This document shows positions 13,701-25,700 of a DNA stretch of 64,000 bases, piece after piece (the stretch's first letter is position 1; each line of letters starts with the position of its first letter). A model generated the notes under the pieces. The model did not search any database, had not been told where the DNA came from, and saw only the letters and a program-made list of their open reading frames with translations. This DNA comes from Lucifuga dentata (taxonomy: Eukaryota; Chordata; Actinopteri; Ophidiiformes; Bythitidae), in NCBI GenBank assembly GCA_014773175.1, contig VXCM01003415.1:1-64000 (forward strand), read 5' to 3'. Both the position numbers and the translations under genes were made by a program.

Positions 13701-16700
13701 TGCTGCAGCTACATGTTGTAGCTTTTTTTTTATTGGAAAAGATATGATGCCAATACAGACTGTTGAAAAAGAGGGATTTTTCAGTTCAGTTTTTCAGATA
13801 CAATTGTTGGATTTTTTTTTACGTTCAGAACACACATAAAGAAAATGTTAAAATAAATCTTAAGTTTAAGAGACTGAAATGCAGCAGAATCTTTGCCATG
13901 ATTTATATCATGATATATGTCGATATCCATCAATATAAAAAATATATATCGTGATAATTTTTTTTTCTTATCGTCCAGTCCTAACGCTCATACGTGCGTT
14001 GAGCGGAACTGTTTACGTACTCTGTCTGCCAGCCAGCGATATGAGGCGCTGTAACTTGATTTGTCCTGGAAGTCCTTCATTCACCCCAAAACTGCTTCTG
14101 ATTTTACAAAGCAGCCAGTATAAACAACAACAGCAACAGTAATAAAATAGTGATACAGTACTGTACATTTTCAGGATGCTGGTGCGCTAACATTACACTA
14201 ATTAATGTGCTGCTAACATCATGACAAACATTCACAACACTGCCCCCTGTGGTTTCTGTAGGTACTGCATCTCGTGTAAGCATAGCGTTAATTTTGGATG
14301 ACGTGCAAACGACGCTTCAAATCAACGCTGGAAACATGTGGCGGCTAACATGTGGCAGCTAACATGTAGCGGCTAAGTTAATGCAAAGTATAAACCAGGC
14401 TTAAGTCAGACCTTCACACAGATATGTAGCGGTTCTACATGAGGAAAGTAAAACAGTTGCCATGCATGTTAAAACTGATTATTCTCAGATTAAAGCAATA
14501 CATCGATTTTTAGAAACATCATGTATATAGTTTAATTATATTGAAATCTGCATAAATCAGAGTATTTACTCCAAGTTACAGATCTATATGATGCGATTGT
14601 ATATCGATTTATTCATGCATGAGATAGCTTACTCCTGTAAACAGTATTACTCTTGCTACACTATTAAAATCAACTTGTTGATACTGTAAACGTTCTTGGG
14701 ATAGGTAATCCATCATCACCAACAAGACGTGTATTCAGGTTTTTTTAAAAGTTATGTAATTTTAGTGTTTAAGCTCAATAAAAAGCGTGGAGTGAATGTA
14801 TGCCTCCACCGGGGAATATAGTCCCAAAAGAAGACCTGCGTTTATGGAAAAATTTAAAGGACCGTGACTTCATAAGGCTGTGTAACTATTAGCAGGAGAA
14901 ACATGGATTTTTAAGGTGGGTGTATCACTTGAATATTTGATTTTGAAAGATTAAGAGATTTAGCAAAATATCAGGAAAGCTGAAATACGGTTTTATCCTT
15001 TGGGAAATGATTGTCAGTAACGTAACATGTATGAAAACTGAATATATTAGGCTCAAACATGCAAAATTACGGTATGGTCCTTTAAAACTCTCTGAATAAG
15101 GTGTTACATATATGTATTTTACTTAAATATATTTTACATAAATATATGGTGCAGCTTTTACTTGTACCAGAATCTCAGACTAAATCTTTATTCATCATGA
15201 ACAACATCAGATTCGGCTGCAATAAACTCATACAGCTTCTTCACTTTTGTCTGCACCGCACGAAGAGTCTGACATTCCAGGACGCCATCGCCGGACACAT
15301 GACCCTAATCTGTGTCACCAGTTCCTGGTCGCTGACCTTTTTAATTCATCTCATGGCTTTGTATGCTTGCTCTCTCTCTCTCTCTCTCAGGCATGGTCCG
15401 TGTATCCCTAGCAGACATGGACAGAGAAACGAGGGAAAACTACACAGTGGTCATCCAGGCCAAGGACATGGGCGGCCAGCTGGGTGGGCTCGCCGGGACC
15501 ACCACTGTCAACATCACACTCGGCGACGTCAACGACAACCCGCCCATGTTTGACCAGAGTAAGGAAGGGCCCACACTTCCTTTTTTTTAATTATTATTCC
15601 TGCTTCCTGCTACCTGAACCCCCAGTTGGCCTTTTCTAATGCATCCTGAAGCTCTGACAGCTGAAAAAGCCACAAAATTCTTATGTTCTGGAAACTTTCT
15701 GTCAACAACAGTAGAGCAGCACCGGGGTAGTGTGTGTGCGTGTGCATGGAAAATGTCTATTGAAAGTAACACACACACTATGCTATTTTGTAATGGGTGG
15801 CTCCACTGGGAATCTGTGCCCCAAACTTGGCAGGTCCAGTGTTTAACCATGCAAAACCACACGTTGCACTCTATCCACCTCATTTCTCTCTACTGGCCAA
15901 CCCATTAGCCTCTTTGCCCCGNCGCCCACCAGTCACCCCATGCTGTCTCTTCGATTATCCCCTGCTCCTCTCATTATCCTGTTCTTGAGGTCACGGGTCG
16001 TCTAGATATCTACGGTCATCTTTGCCTGGCCTATGGGTGCCTTCGCCCCTAAATAAAGACAACACCCACCACCACCCTCGCTCACTTCTACACTACATCT
16101 CTCTCCCACCAATTAGCTCTGTCACTTAGATGGAAGTTTAATGCATTGTGAGGAGCTTCAAGGATTCCTCTCTGTCAAACACAACGTATAAGGATTTCAC
16201 GCAGCAGAAATCGGCAGCTGTCGCCTCCTCTTTGAGGTTAAACGGTAGACGAAATTCAAGCTGACCCACGAGATAGCATATAAACCAATTGTGAGACGTC
16301 TGTGGAGCTATTATTTTAGGCTGGTGGGATGTGAGTTTTGTGAGGGAATAGATGCAGAGGTGATGGAAGAGGTTTGGCTCCCTCTAGAGGATAAAACAGT
16401 AAAACAGCAGGACAAATTAACTGAATCGCTCTGGTTCATCTCTCTCTCCCACAGGGCTGTATCAGATGAGTGTTCCAGAATCCGCTCCGGTGGGTTCGGT
16501 GGTGGGTCGTCTCTGGGCTAAAGACAAGGATGTCGGGCCCAACGCTGAGATGAAATACAGCATTATTGACGGCGACGGAAGAGACACCTTTGACATCAGC
16601 ACCGACCCCACTAACCTCTTTGGCATCATCACTGTCAAAAAGGTACTCAGCCAGTTATAGATTACTTATTAGCACTTAGTGTGTTTATTTTAAGTTTTAT

Positions 16701-19700
16701 TATTTTATCAAAATACTGATTATTTGTTCATTTAACATGTTTGTAAATGACACACTGAATTCTTTACCTGGATTGTGTGTTTCCATATGGCGCACATTAG
16801 TCGCCACTCCTCCTAATATATTTGTCTCATTTATTCATTTATTCATTTATTTTTGATTTTCAATCTTTGCTATATTCCAGTTTGGGGACGGTAATTATTT
16901 TGTGCTGATATCCTTTTCTGGGTCACAATTATTGCATTTTGAGTTGAATGTGTGTGTTTATATTGCTTATTGTTTTAATTATTACCTGATCCCACTTTAT
17001 TTGAACTGTATTTGTGCAATATAATATCGTATAATATCGTGACACAATGTTAGTTTGAATATAATATAGATATATGATACAATATAAAATATATATTAAA
17101 TTATGTGTTTTGTAGTGTGTATTTTATACGTATAATGGTATATTATATTAAATATAATATTAGTTGATTTGATTTTAATGTGACTAAGTTCTTTATTGCT
17201 GCTTTTATTTCTTGTGAGGTGACTTTGGGTGTCTTCAAAGGCACTTTTAAATAAAATGTTTTATTATTTATTTATTTATTATCTAGCCGCTGGATTTTGA
17301 GAGCAAACCCAGTTACACCCTAAAGGTGGAGGGCGCGAACACCCGCCTGGATCCCGCTTTCCGCCACCGCGGGCCGTTCAAGGACGTCACCATCGTGCAC
17401 GTGAGCATTGAGGACGTGGACGAAGCCCCGCTGTTTGGCGCGCCGGCCTACTACATCGAGCTGCCAGAGGATGCTGAGATTGGGATGGTAGTGAAAACAG
17501 TTGTGGCCAGAGATCCCGACGCCGCCAACAACACCGTGAGGTAAGGACAGTGACGCTGTCTCTGTCCGGTTTTCACTTTACGGTTTCTCCTCATTTTCGG
17601 CCTACTGCCTAATCCCTTTTCATCATACTGCAATGTAGAGCCAAAGCAGAACAGGCCAAAACATTCTGACGGCACAAACATCCTGAAGCACAGAAACTCA
17701 GAAATGATCTGAAGCAATATTTATAAAACTACAGAAATTCTACAAATATCTGATCTTTCTAAATATCAGAATGCCTTGAATTCAGAGGCCTATGAAGAAA
17801 AAAAAACTCTTACTCTTAAACCTGGTTCATGCTTCATGCGACGCAACAATAGGCGCTGTGACATAATCACAGCCATAACCTGCCACAGATGCCGCTCTGG
17901 AGGGTCGAACGCGTGGTCGTGCACCACTCGATTTTTTAAGCAATGTGGATGGCGTTCACGTAACGTTATGCACCTCCAACGATGCGTGGCCAAGTGAAGA
18001 GATACGAAGAGGTACCGAGGTCGTGTGTAGAGGTGTGGAAGGGAGAGATGATAAATAAACAATGTTTTGGGGCGGTTAGCCAACAGTTGGTAACATACAG
18101 CGCCACCGCTGAAGTGCATGGTCAACCGCACGGATCATGAATGTGCAAGAAGCATGACGCCAGGACATGTGGACGATCCGTTGTGGAGACGTCTGCGTGT
18201 ATGGCCGCGCTGCGTCCACGTGAAGCATGAACCAGCCCTTAGTCTCTTAACATTATTTAGATTGATTGTGTAGATTGTTGAACGTGCCTTTACTTCCTTT
18301 CATGCATTCATTCATTATTTGTTCATTTCAGTATTTCATTCATTTATTCATTCAATATTTTTGTCCAGTTGATTTAGCACTGCATGGTAAAGCATCTGAA
18401 AGTAAATTTAAAAAGTCCATTAGTGACTCGTGTTGCATTCATGTGATAGTCAGAGGCTCTGAAATCTCAGCTTTGAAAGCAGGCTGCTGAAATTGTCGGA
18501 TTAATAAGCAAACACAGATGATGAGCAAACAATTACATGAATTTGTTGGTTCTTTGCCTCAGAAATAGCCCATGTTTAACAGTCAAATGTTGTTATACTT
18601 TATCATTATAATGGGATTTAAAATGGGACTGCAAAGGATTAAATGTCCAAAACAAACAGGACTATCTTCAGCCTAAGTTAATTTATTTAGAGCGACTTAC
18701 TCTTGAGTGAGCAGTCGGGGTTTTGTTGCCTTAAAGAAGAGATCAAACTTTTTTTTTTCTCTAATATGATATTCTCTGTAAGAAATCAAGCCCTCAGATG
18801 CAATGTTACTTCACAACCAGCAGGGGCCAGCATCACGACATGAGTTTTCAAGGCAGGGGACAACTGGAGGCTCTGCAGCAAAGTAACACGAACAAGCTGC
18901 CATTTATCAACATCTTCTTCATTGGTGAAGCTGATGAGGATGAGGAGAGAAATATAACAAGTTCATTTATTATTGCAAGGTTAGAAAACAAGAAGTAAAA
19001 GAAAATAAGAATAAAATCTTCCATCTCATGCAGGTGAGAGGCAGGAAGCCCCAGCTTCTCCCCAGAACATCCAAACACAATCAAACAATCAATCNAAAAA
19101 AAAAAAAAAAAAAACCTGACAATTTTTAAGATTTCATAATTTGTAAAGGCAAAGAGGACCTTTGCTTCTCAATCAGGGATGGTGTTTTTTATGCTCTGGC
19201 AGATGTTACGTGGCGAACTGACTGTCTAGACCACACCTCTCATAAACTAATTAGACATAAAGCTTTTAATTAGGCTATTAATCATCCGAAAGAATCAATG
19301 ACTGCAGCAGTAAACAAGTATTTCAGGCTTTCACCGCATCCCAGCTGTCCACTTTACAAACCTCTTTTAGGGCTAAAAGTAGTGCAAAGGAAACGGATGG
19401 AGATGGCATAGGTGCTACTTGTGTGTGTGTGCGCTGTGTGCACGTTTGCTGCCATGATCGGCTCTCTCTGTGAGGACATGCTCAGCAGTTAATTTCACTG
19501 ATTCTACTTATTTGCAAAACAGAGAAAGTCACAAATACATATGGACTGAAAGTAATTTACTTTGCTTCTGAATTCAAATAATTTTAAGATACTTGCACTT
19601 CTCTTAATTCCTTATTTCCATTCTTATTTCTACTTCCATGCGCGAGGGAATTTTACCCGGGCAGTCCTCCTTACAGTAGAATCTTTCTGATCTCTAGACT

Positions 19701-22700
19701 CCGAAACTTTGATGCTTGTGGAAATCCTCTGGTACTAATTAAGTGAAAACTCTGATGGAAATCAGCGCTGTGATGCAGCTAAAATCCACAATCTGAATAT
19801 CACGTTTGACTGAAATCCCAAGAGCTGGCTCCAAATCCTGCTGGTGCATCTGCCAGAGATTTTTAAAAGAGGTTTGCAGCAAGGCGTGGAAGACAATCAT
19901 CAGTTCGAGGCGGTTGATGTGGATTAGCTTCGGTTAATTCATCTCTGCCTTGTCTATTGCTTTCCTCCATCAATACGCCTGATTTAGCTTTATCGCTTAC
20001 TTCTCTGAAGTCTGAAGTCCTTTTTTCATTGTTTGCTGATTATCTTTTATTTTCTTGAATCTTCTAGAACTGAGTAGAAAATTGACAAGTATTTTATCAT
20101 TTATTTTAGATTTTTTTTTTGCAAAAATTATTTAAGATTGAATTTCCAGAATGAACAATTTTCTTGAAAAAAAAAATAAAAAATCTGAGACTCCAGAGGG
20201 TTAAAGGACCATACCAGCGATCGTACATGTTTGAGCCTAATATATTCAGTTTTCATACGTTACGTTACTGACAATCATTTCCCAAAGGATAAAACCGTAT
20301 TTCAGCTTTCCTGATATTTTGCTAAATCTCTTAATCTTTCAAAATCAAATATTCAAGTGATACACCCACCTTAAAAATCCATGTTTCTCCTGCTAATAGT
20401 TACACAGCCTTATGAAGTCACGGTCCTTTAAATTTTTCCATAAACGCAGGTCTTCTTTTGGGACTATATTCCCTGGTGGAGGCATACATTCACTCCACGC
20501 TTTTTATTGAGCTTAAATGCAAAAAATAGGAAAATTCTTTAAAAAAAACCTGAATACACGTCTTGTTGGTGATGATGGATTACCTATCCCAAGAACGTTT
20601 ACAGTATCAACAAGTTGATTTTAATAGCAGAATGAACTGAAACCAATGGAGGTCTGGAAGGTAGGAAAAACATTTTTAATTCACCGTTCCAGTAGTATGC
20701 TTTGGGAAATGATTGTCAGTAACGTTACATGTATGAAAATTGAATATATTAGGCTCAGACATGCACGATCACCAACATGGTCCTTTAACTAAGAAATTAT
20801 TTGCATAAGTACAGTATATTCTCAACAACCACTATAAGATTGCTTAACTTATGCTAAGTTAGGGTTCGGGCTAGGGTTCGGATTAGGTGTGAGATTTACT
20901 GGCTGAATTGTGGAGCAGCAGCGCTTCTTCCTGTTGAGGAAGCTGAAGAGTTTTAATGTCAGAAAAAGACATTTTTAAAGCCGTCGACAACTTTCTCTGT
21001 TAAAAGCAAATCAAAACTCTCTAGATCATCAACAACACCAGTAAAATAATAAGACCCTCAGACTGTCAGATCTTTATAGTCAGAGGGAAAACCACCATTA
21101 TTACCCAGGACCCTTCACACGCTCCTCAACCACCATACAAAGCCCCCCTCCACAATACTGCATGCTTTATATGTATAAGCAAAGACAAATTTCTATCTCG
21201 TGTGATGGGCAATAAAGTTTTTTCTGAATCTGAATCAAGATCAGAGTGGCGAGGACACATCAGTCGCGTCTGTCAGACTGAATAATGGAGTGGAAACAAA
21301 AAGGCCATTCGGTCTAAATATCAGACCAGAGAAATGCGGTGTAAAGAGCGATGGCTCGGGGTGACGGAGGAGAGCAAACAACATTAGATGACAGATAACG
21401 ACGACGAGCAGCCGGCAACCTTTAGTGGGAGGAAGGAAAAGTCATGGGCCTCTTCCTTACACGCTGCCTCTCCTTTCCATTTTATAGTTTCTTTCCTCCA
21501 CTGAGAGCATGACTGGCAAATATATCCAAACCCACACACACACACACACACACACACAGCCCCTCCTCATGTCTGTGGAGGAGTGATATTAATAGCGATC
21601 CTTTGGGAGATCCATGCCAGCTGTGGATGTGCCAGTCACGACTGTACCCTCATAGTACAGAGTCCAAAATATGCATTTTTTCCACCCTGATGTACACAAA
21701 CGTGCACACACAGACACACAGGAGAGCAGACATTGATGCTAATGTGAGTCTAGTGTATCACTTTACTTTTTAAATTTAACGATCAGGATGAAATCAGACG
21801 ACTTTATATAATACATGACAGCCTTCGATGGGCCGGACGCTAAGAGGTTTGGTGTCTTTCAGCATTACTGTTATAATTGAAATTTGTCTTTTTATCTTGC
21901 CTGAAAGAGGCTGTTCTCATGCATTAGCCTGTTTCTCCTTCTCCTCGTCTGCTTTCTGTGTGTGTATGTGTGTGTGTCGCTCTCAGAAGAGTGTTTTTGG
22001 AAAACAGCCCATGGCAGCAGAGATGAGCCGGCGCTGCTCGCTGTAGGTTTGTGTATCCCGGCGTCGGCTTGGCAGAGGAGGCAGATACTCTGATTAAGCC
22101 TTATCGCGAGCCTCTTTCTCTTGTTGTGCCTTTCAAAGCTGCCTGATGCCTTATCGCACAGACACACACATATACTATGATGTATCTGTGCATACCGCTT
22201 CTCCACTCATTCGCTCACATAGGATTATAAGCTCCAAGTGGACTTTATGCATGAGAAGTACTCGTGTTTAACAGAGAACATCTGTAATTTATTTATTTGA
22301 ATGCACACTGACGAACAATCAAAATATAAATATGCCAGATTTAGCCAAGAAGGCTAATTTTCATCTGTAGTCCCACCCCAAGATGCTAACATGGCTACCC
22401 AGGGCCACCGACTAGGGGAGAAAACCGGGTCTGATGTCCCAGGCCCTGGACCAAGGGGGGCCCAAGAGAGCCCTCCTGCTGTCAAATAACTGGGTTGGGT
22501 TGGGGGTGGGGGTGGGGCCTTGGATATCGATCTTGTCTCGGGTCTGGGCAAGATGCACGGTGGGCTTGTGGCTACCTACACTATAAAATGATTAAAAATC
22601 ATGATACATTACATAAAAATGACTTACAAAAAAAAAAAAAAANAAAAAAAAAAAAAAAAACACACATTGGTCTCCTAGACCACCCTTCAAATTCATCATT

Positions 22701-25700
22701 AAAATATCTCTAAATATAGTCTAGTATTTTAATAAACATGAAAATCAAATGTGATTTAGGTTGTTTTTCTTTTTTCACCCAAACTGCCTGCCTTCATATG
22801 TACTGTGATATGTACTGTTTGTACTCCATACCATTTATATGGTCACAAGTCTAATAAAATGAATGAATGAATGAATGAATGAATGAGCAAATAAATAAAA
22901 AGTATTGGACGCTGTGATGTAAGGCAGATCAGCCAAACATGCTCTTTCATAACATCATAATGCAGTGATATGACACATGATGACACGTGTCCTTTCGTGT
23001 CACCAGGTATTCCATCGAGAGGTCCACCGACCCCGAAAAGTACTTCTACATTGAAATCACCTCCGGGTCGCTGAGGACGCTGCGTTCGCTGGNGACCCCG
23101 AAAAGTACTTCTACATTGAAATCACCTCCGGGTCGCTGAGGACGCTGCGTTCGCTGGACAGAGAGGAAATCGGCTGGCACAACATCACCGTGCTCGCCAT
23201 GGAGATGAGTATGTCACATGCACAGCAAACACACGTGTTGTTTGTAGCGTGACCACTTCTGCAAACATCTGGAGTCGCTCAGCCCCAAAAGTCACCTTGG
23301 TTTCCTCTCGCTGTGTTTGTCTGTTAACGGAATTAATGATTAAATAACTTCCTGCGTTGTAGCTAATTAAAAATGTGAGGAAGACAGAGGGCAAGAGGGG
23401 GCGAGTTAAGAGATGGGAATTATCTTGAAGAGCAAAATAAAGTGACAGTGGAAGAGAAAATGATGTAAGAGAGTAATTATAGTAACAAAAAATTATGTTA
23501 AATAAAGCTAAAACATTTATCTTTTCACTCAAATGCATGGAAACATAGGTGGAAGATACAAACTTTTATTATTTCAAATGTACATTTTTCTCTATTTCCT
23601 TTTACTATTTTAAAAATGGCTACTGTGCACGTTTGCTTTAGAAGTAAATAATTTATTGTATGTTGCTGTTGTGAAATCTGACATATTTAATATAGCTTGC
23701 AAATTCTTATGTTCTCTAGCAACAGGGCAGTCAAACTTAATTATCTTTAATTTATAATGCCTTTCTTTAATTGAAAGGAATTCAGCTCAAACACTCGACT
23801 CGCCTTATTTTAGCATTTTATGGGGACAGTCACTTGGAGCAACACTCTCGTTTGCTAAACTAAAATCAATCATATCTACTCAACGCCATTTAATTAAACC
23901 GCTTAGTATTTTTTATTGAAATGGATTTTCACACCACCGATTTTGCTTCTCCTTCGGTACGTCAGCAAAGTTACTGTACTTTCGCTTGAGTCAGATTTTT
24001 TTTTTGCACTTCCTTCCACCATGCAAATACACACGAATTCTGTAACCATACACACAATCACATATACACACACGTGCATAAAACACAGAAAAACAAGGAC
24101 TTGCGCAGTTTCGACTTACGGTGCCAAAGTCGGGACACTGATTGATCAATCGTTTGATGAAAGCTGAGAAAGTAGTTACTGCACACTAACTGTGTTTCTG
24201 CTGCCTATTACACAGCTGGTTAAGGTATGCAAATTGCCGATTGGTAATGAAGAATAATAGAATTGTAATTTAAGCCAGAACTGCTAATCAGCCGTGGGCT
24301 GGCTGTAAATGAGGGGAAGATGAAGACAGGAACAAACTGAGCTCAGCAGTATCCTGAAAAAGTCATTTATCGAGGCCGTCTAAGGATCCTACAACTTCTA
24401 CGCAGTTTGAGTGTGTCTCATTTGTAAATGTGATCTGTGTGTGTGTGTGTGTGTTCGTACAGATAACCCCACACAGACTGCTAGCGTATCAGTGGCTGTG
24501 AAGGTCCTGGATGTGAATGATAATCCTCCCTCGCTGACACAGTACTTGGAGGCTTATGTCTGTGAAAACGCCAAGGCAGGGCAGGTACGGAGACACCAAA
24601 TATCTTCTTTTTTTTTTAACTTTTTACATCACAGCATTAGCCAGAGAGACTTAACAGAGAGCAGCAGGTTGAAGGTCATGGAGGACAGAGGGGGTTTAGA
24701 GACCCAAGGCAAAGACAAGCATGGAGCCCCTGGACTAACCCACTCTAACCTTTTTTCAATCCATTTCTCCACTTATTACCTTCAAGCTGCATTTGAGAAA
24801 AAGCATTTATACTTTGTGTCTGCAGTCTTAAACGTTAAGTCAGAACCGTCTTTTATCTCCTGTGAACTGACTCGGTGCCTAACGTTTGTATCTTGGATGT
24901 TATCCAGCTGATTCAGACGGTGGCAGCAGTTGATCCAGATGAGCCACAGGGTGGACAACATTTCTACTACAGTTTGGCTCCAGAAGCTGCGAATAATCCC
25001 AACTTTACGCTGAGAGACAACCAAGGTAGTCCGGTCCAAATCTACGCACTCTCCCAGCATTCCCTATAAATCTGTCTGTTAAGCACATTGTATAACTACA
25101 GCGCTGCTTTAAAGATGCTACAAGGGAGGACCAAAAGATCTTTAAAGTCCCATTTTTCTCCTTTTCTTTAGAGGGTGGTGGATAATTGTTTTTCCATTGT
25201 TTACCATTTGCCATCAATAGAAATTTTGAAGGCTTTTGCTGCAGAACAACAGAATAACAGCACTCCATGTCTCTTTTGTGCTGTAAAGCAAAGCAGCCAA
25301 TGCTTGGTGATTTTCAGTAAAATTACTTTATCAATTCGTAATCATGTATGTGTTGCATTTACGGTCTTTTTAATTTTTTTTTGTAATTACCGTATATACT
25401 CGAGTATAAGCCGAGTTTTTTGTTTTTTTTACCAAACTTCACAACACAAATCAGGGGTCGGCTTATACATGAGTAATTCAAATCCAGAGAAGGAAATTTC
25501 CAGGGGCGGAAATACTACCCATTACCACTACCCATGAAAATAGTTTAAATCATACCTTAGAATGATGTATTTCCTGACTAAACATCTTATTCAGCACATT
25601 TTGCGGCAGCCAGTAAGCCGTGATCTGTCAGTTACGGTAATCAGCCGCTGAAATAAATATCATGTTTACCGGTACGTGGATTATTTTCAGAAAATCAGAG

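Larger units (their letters stand above)
11818..15390 (+). other. cdh20: cdh20 intron 3 (3.6 kb)
   Basis: Carries a TA-flanked MITE, a degenerate hAT element and a truncated TTAA MITE. No extra exon seen. Confidence 0.85.
17541..23006 (+). other. cdh20: cdh20 intron 6 (5.5 kb)
   Basis: The largest intron. Holds a Harbinger-like MITE, a full TTAA MITE, a LINE remnant, (CA)n and (GAAT)n tracts and A-runs with Ns at 19095 and 22643. Confidence 0.85.
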
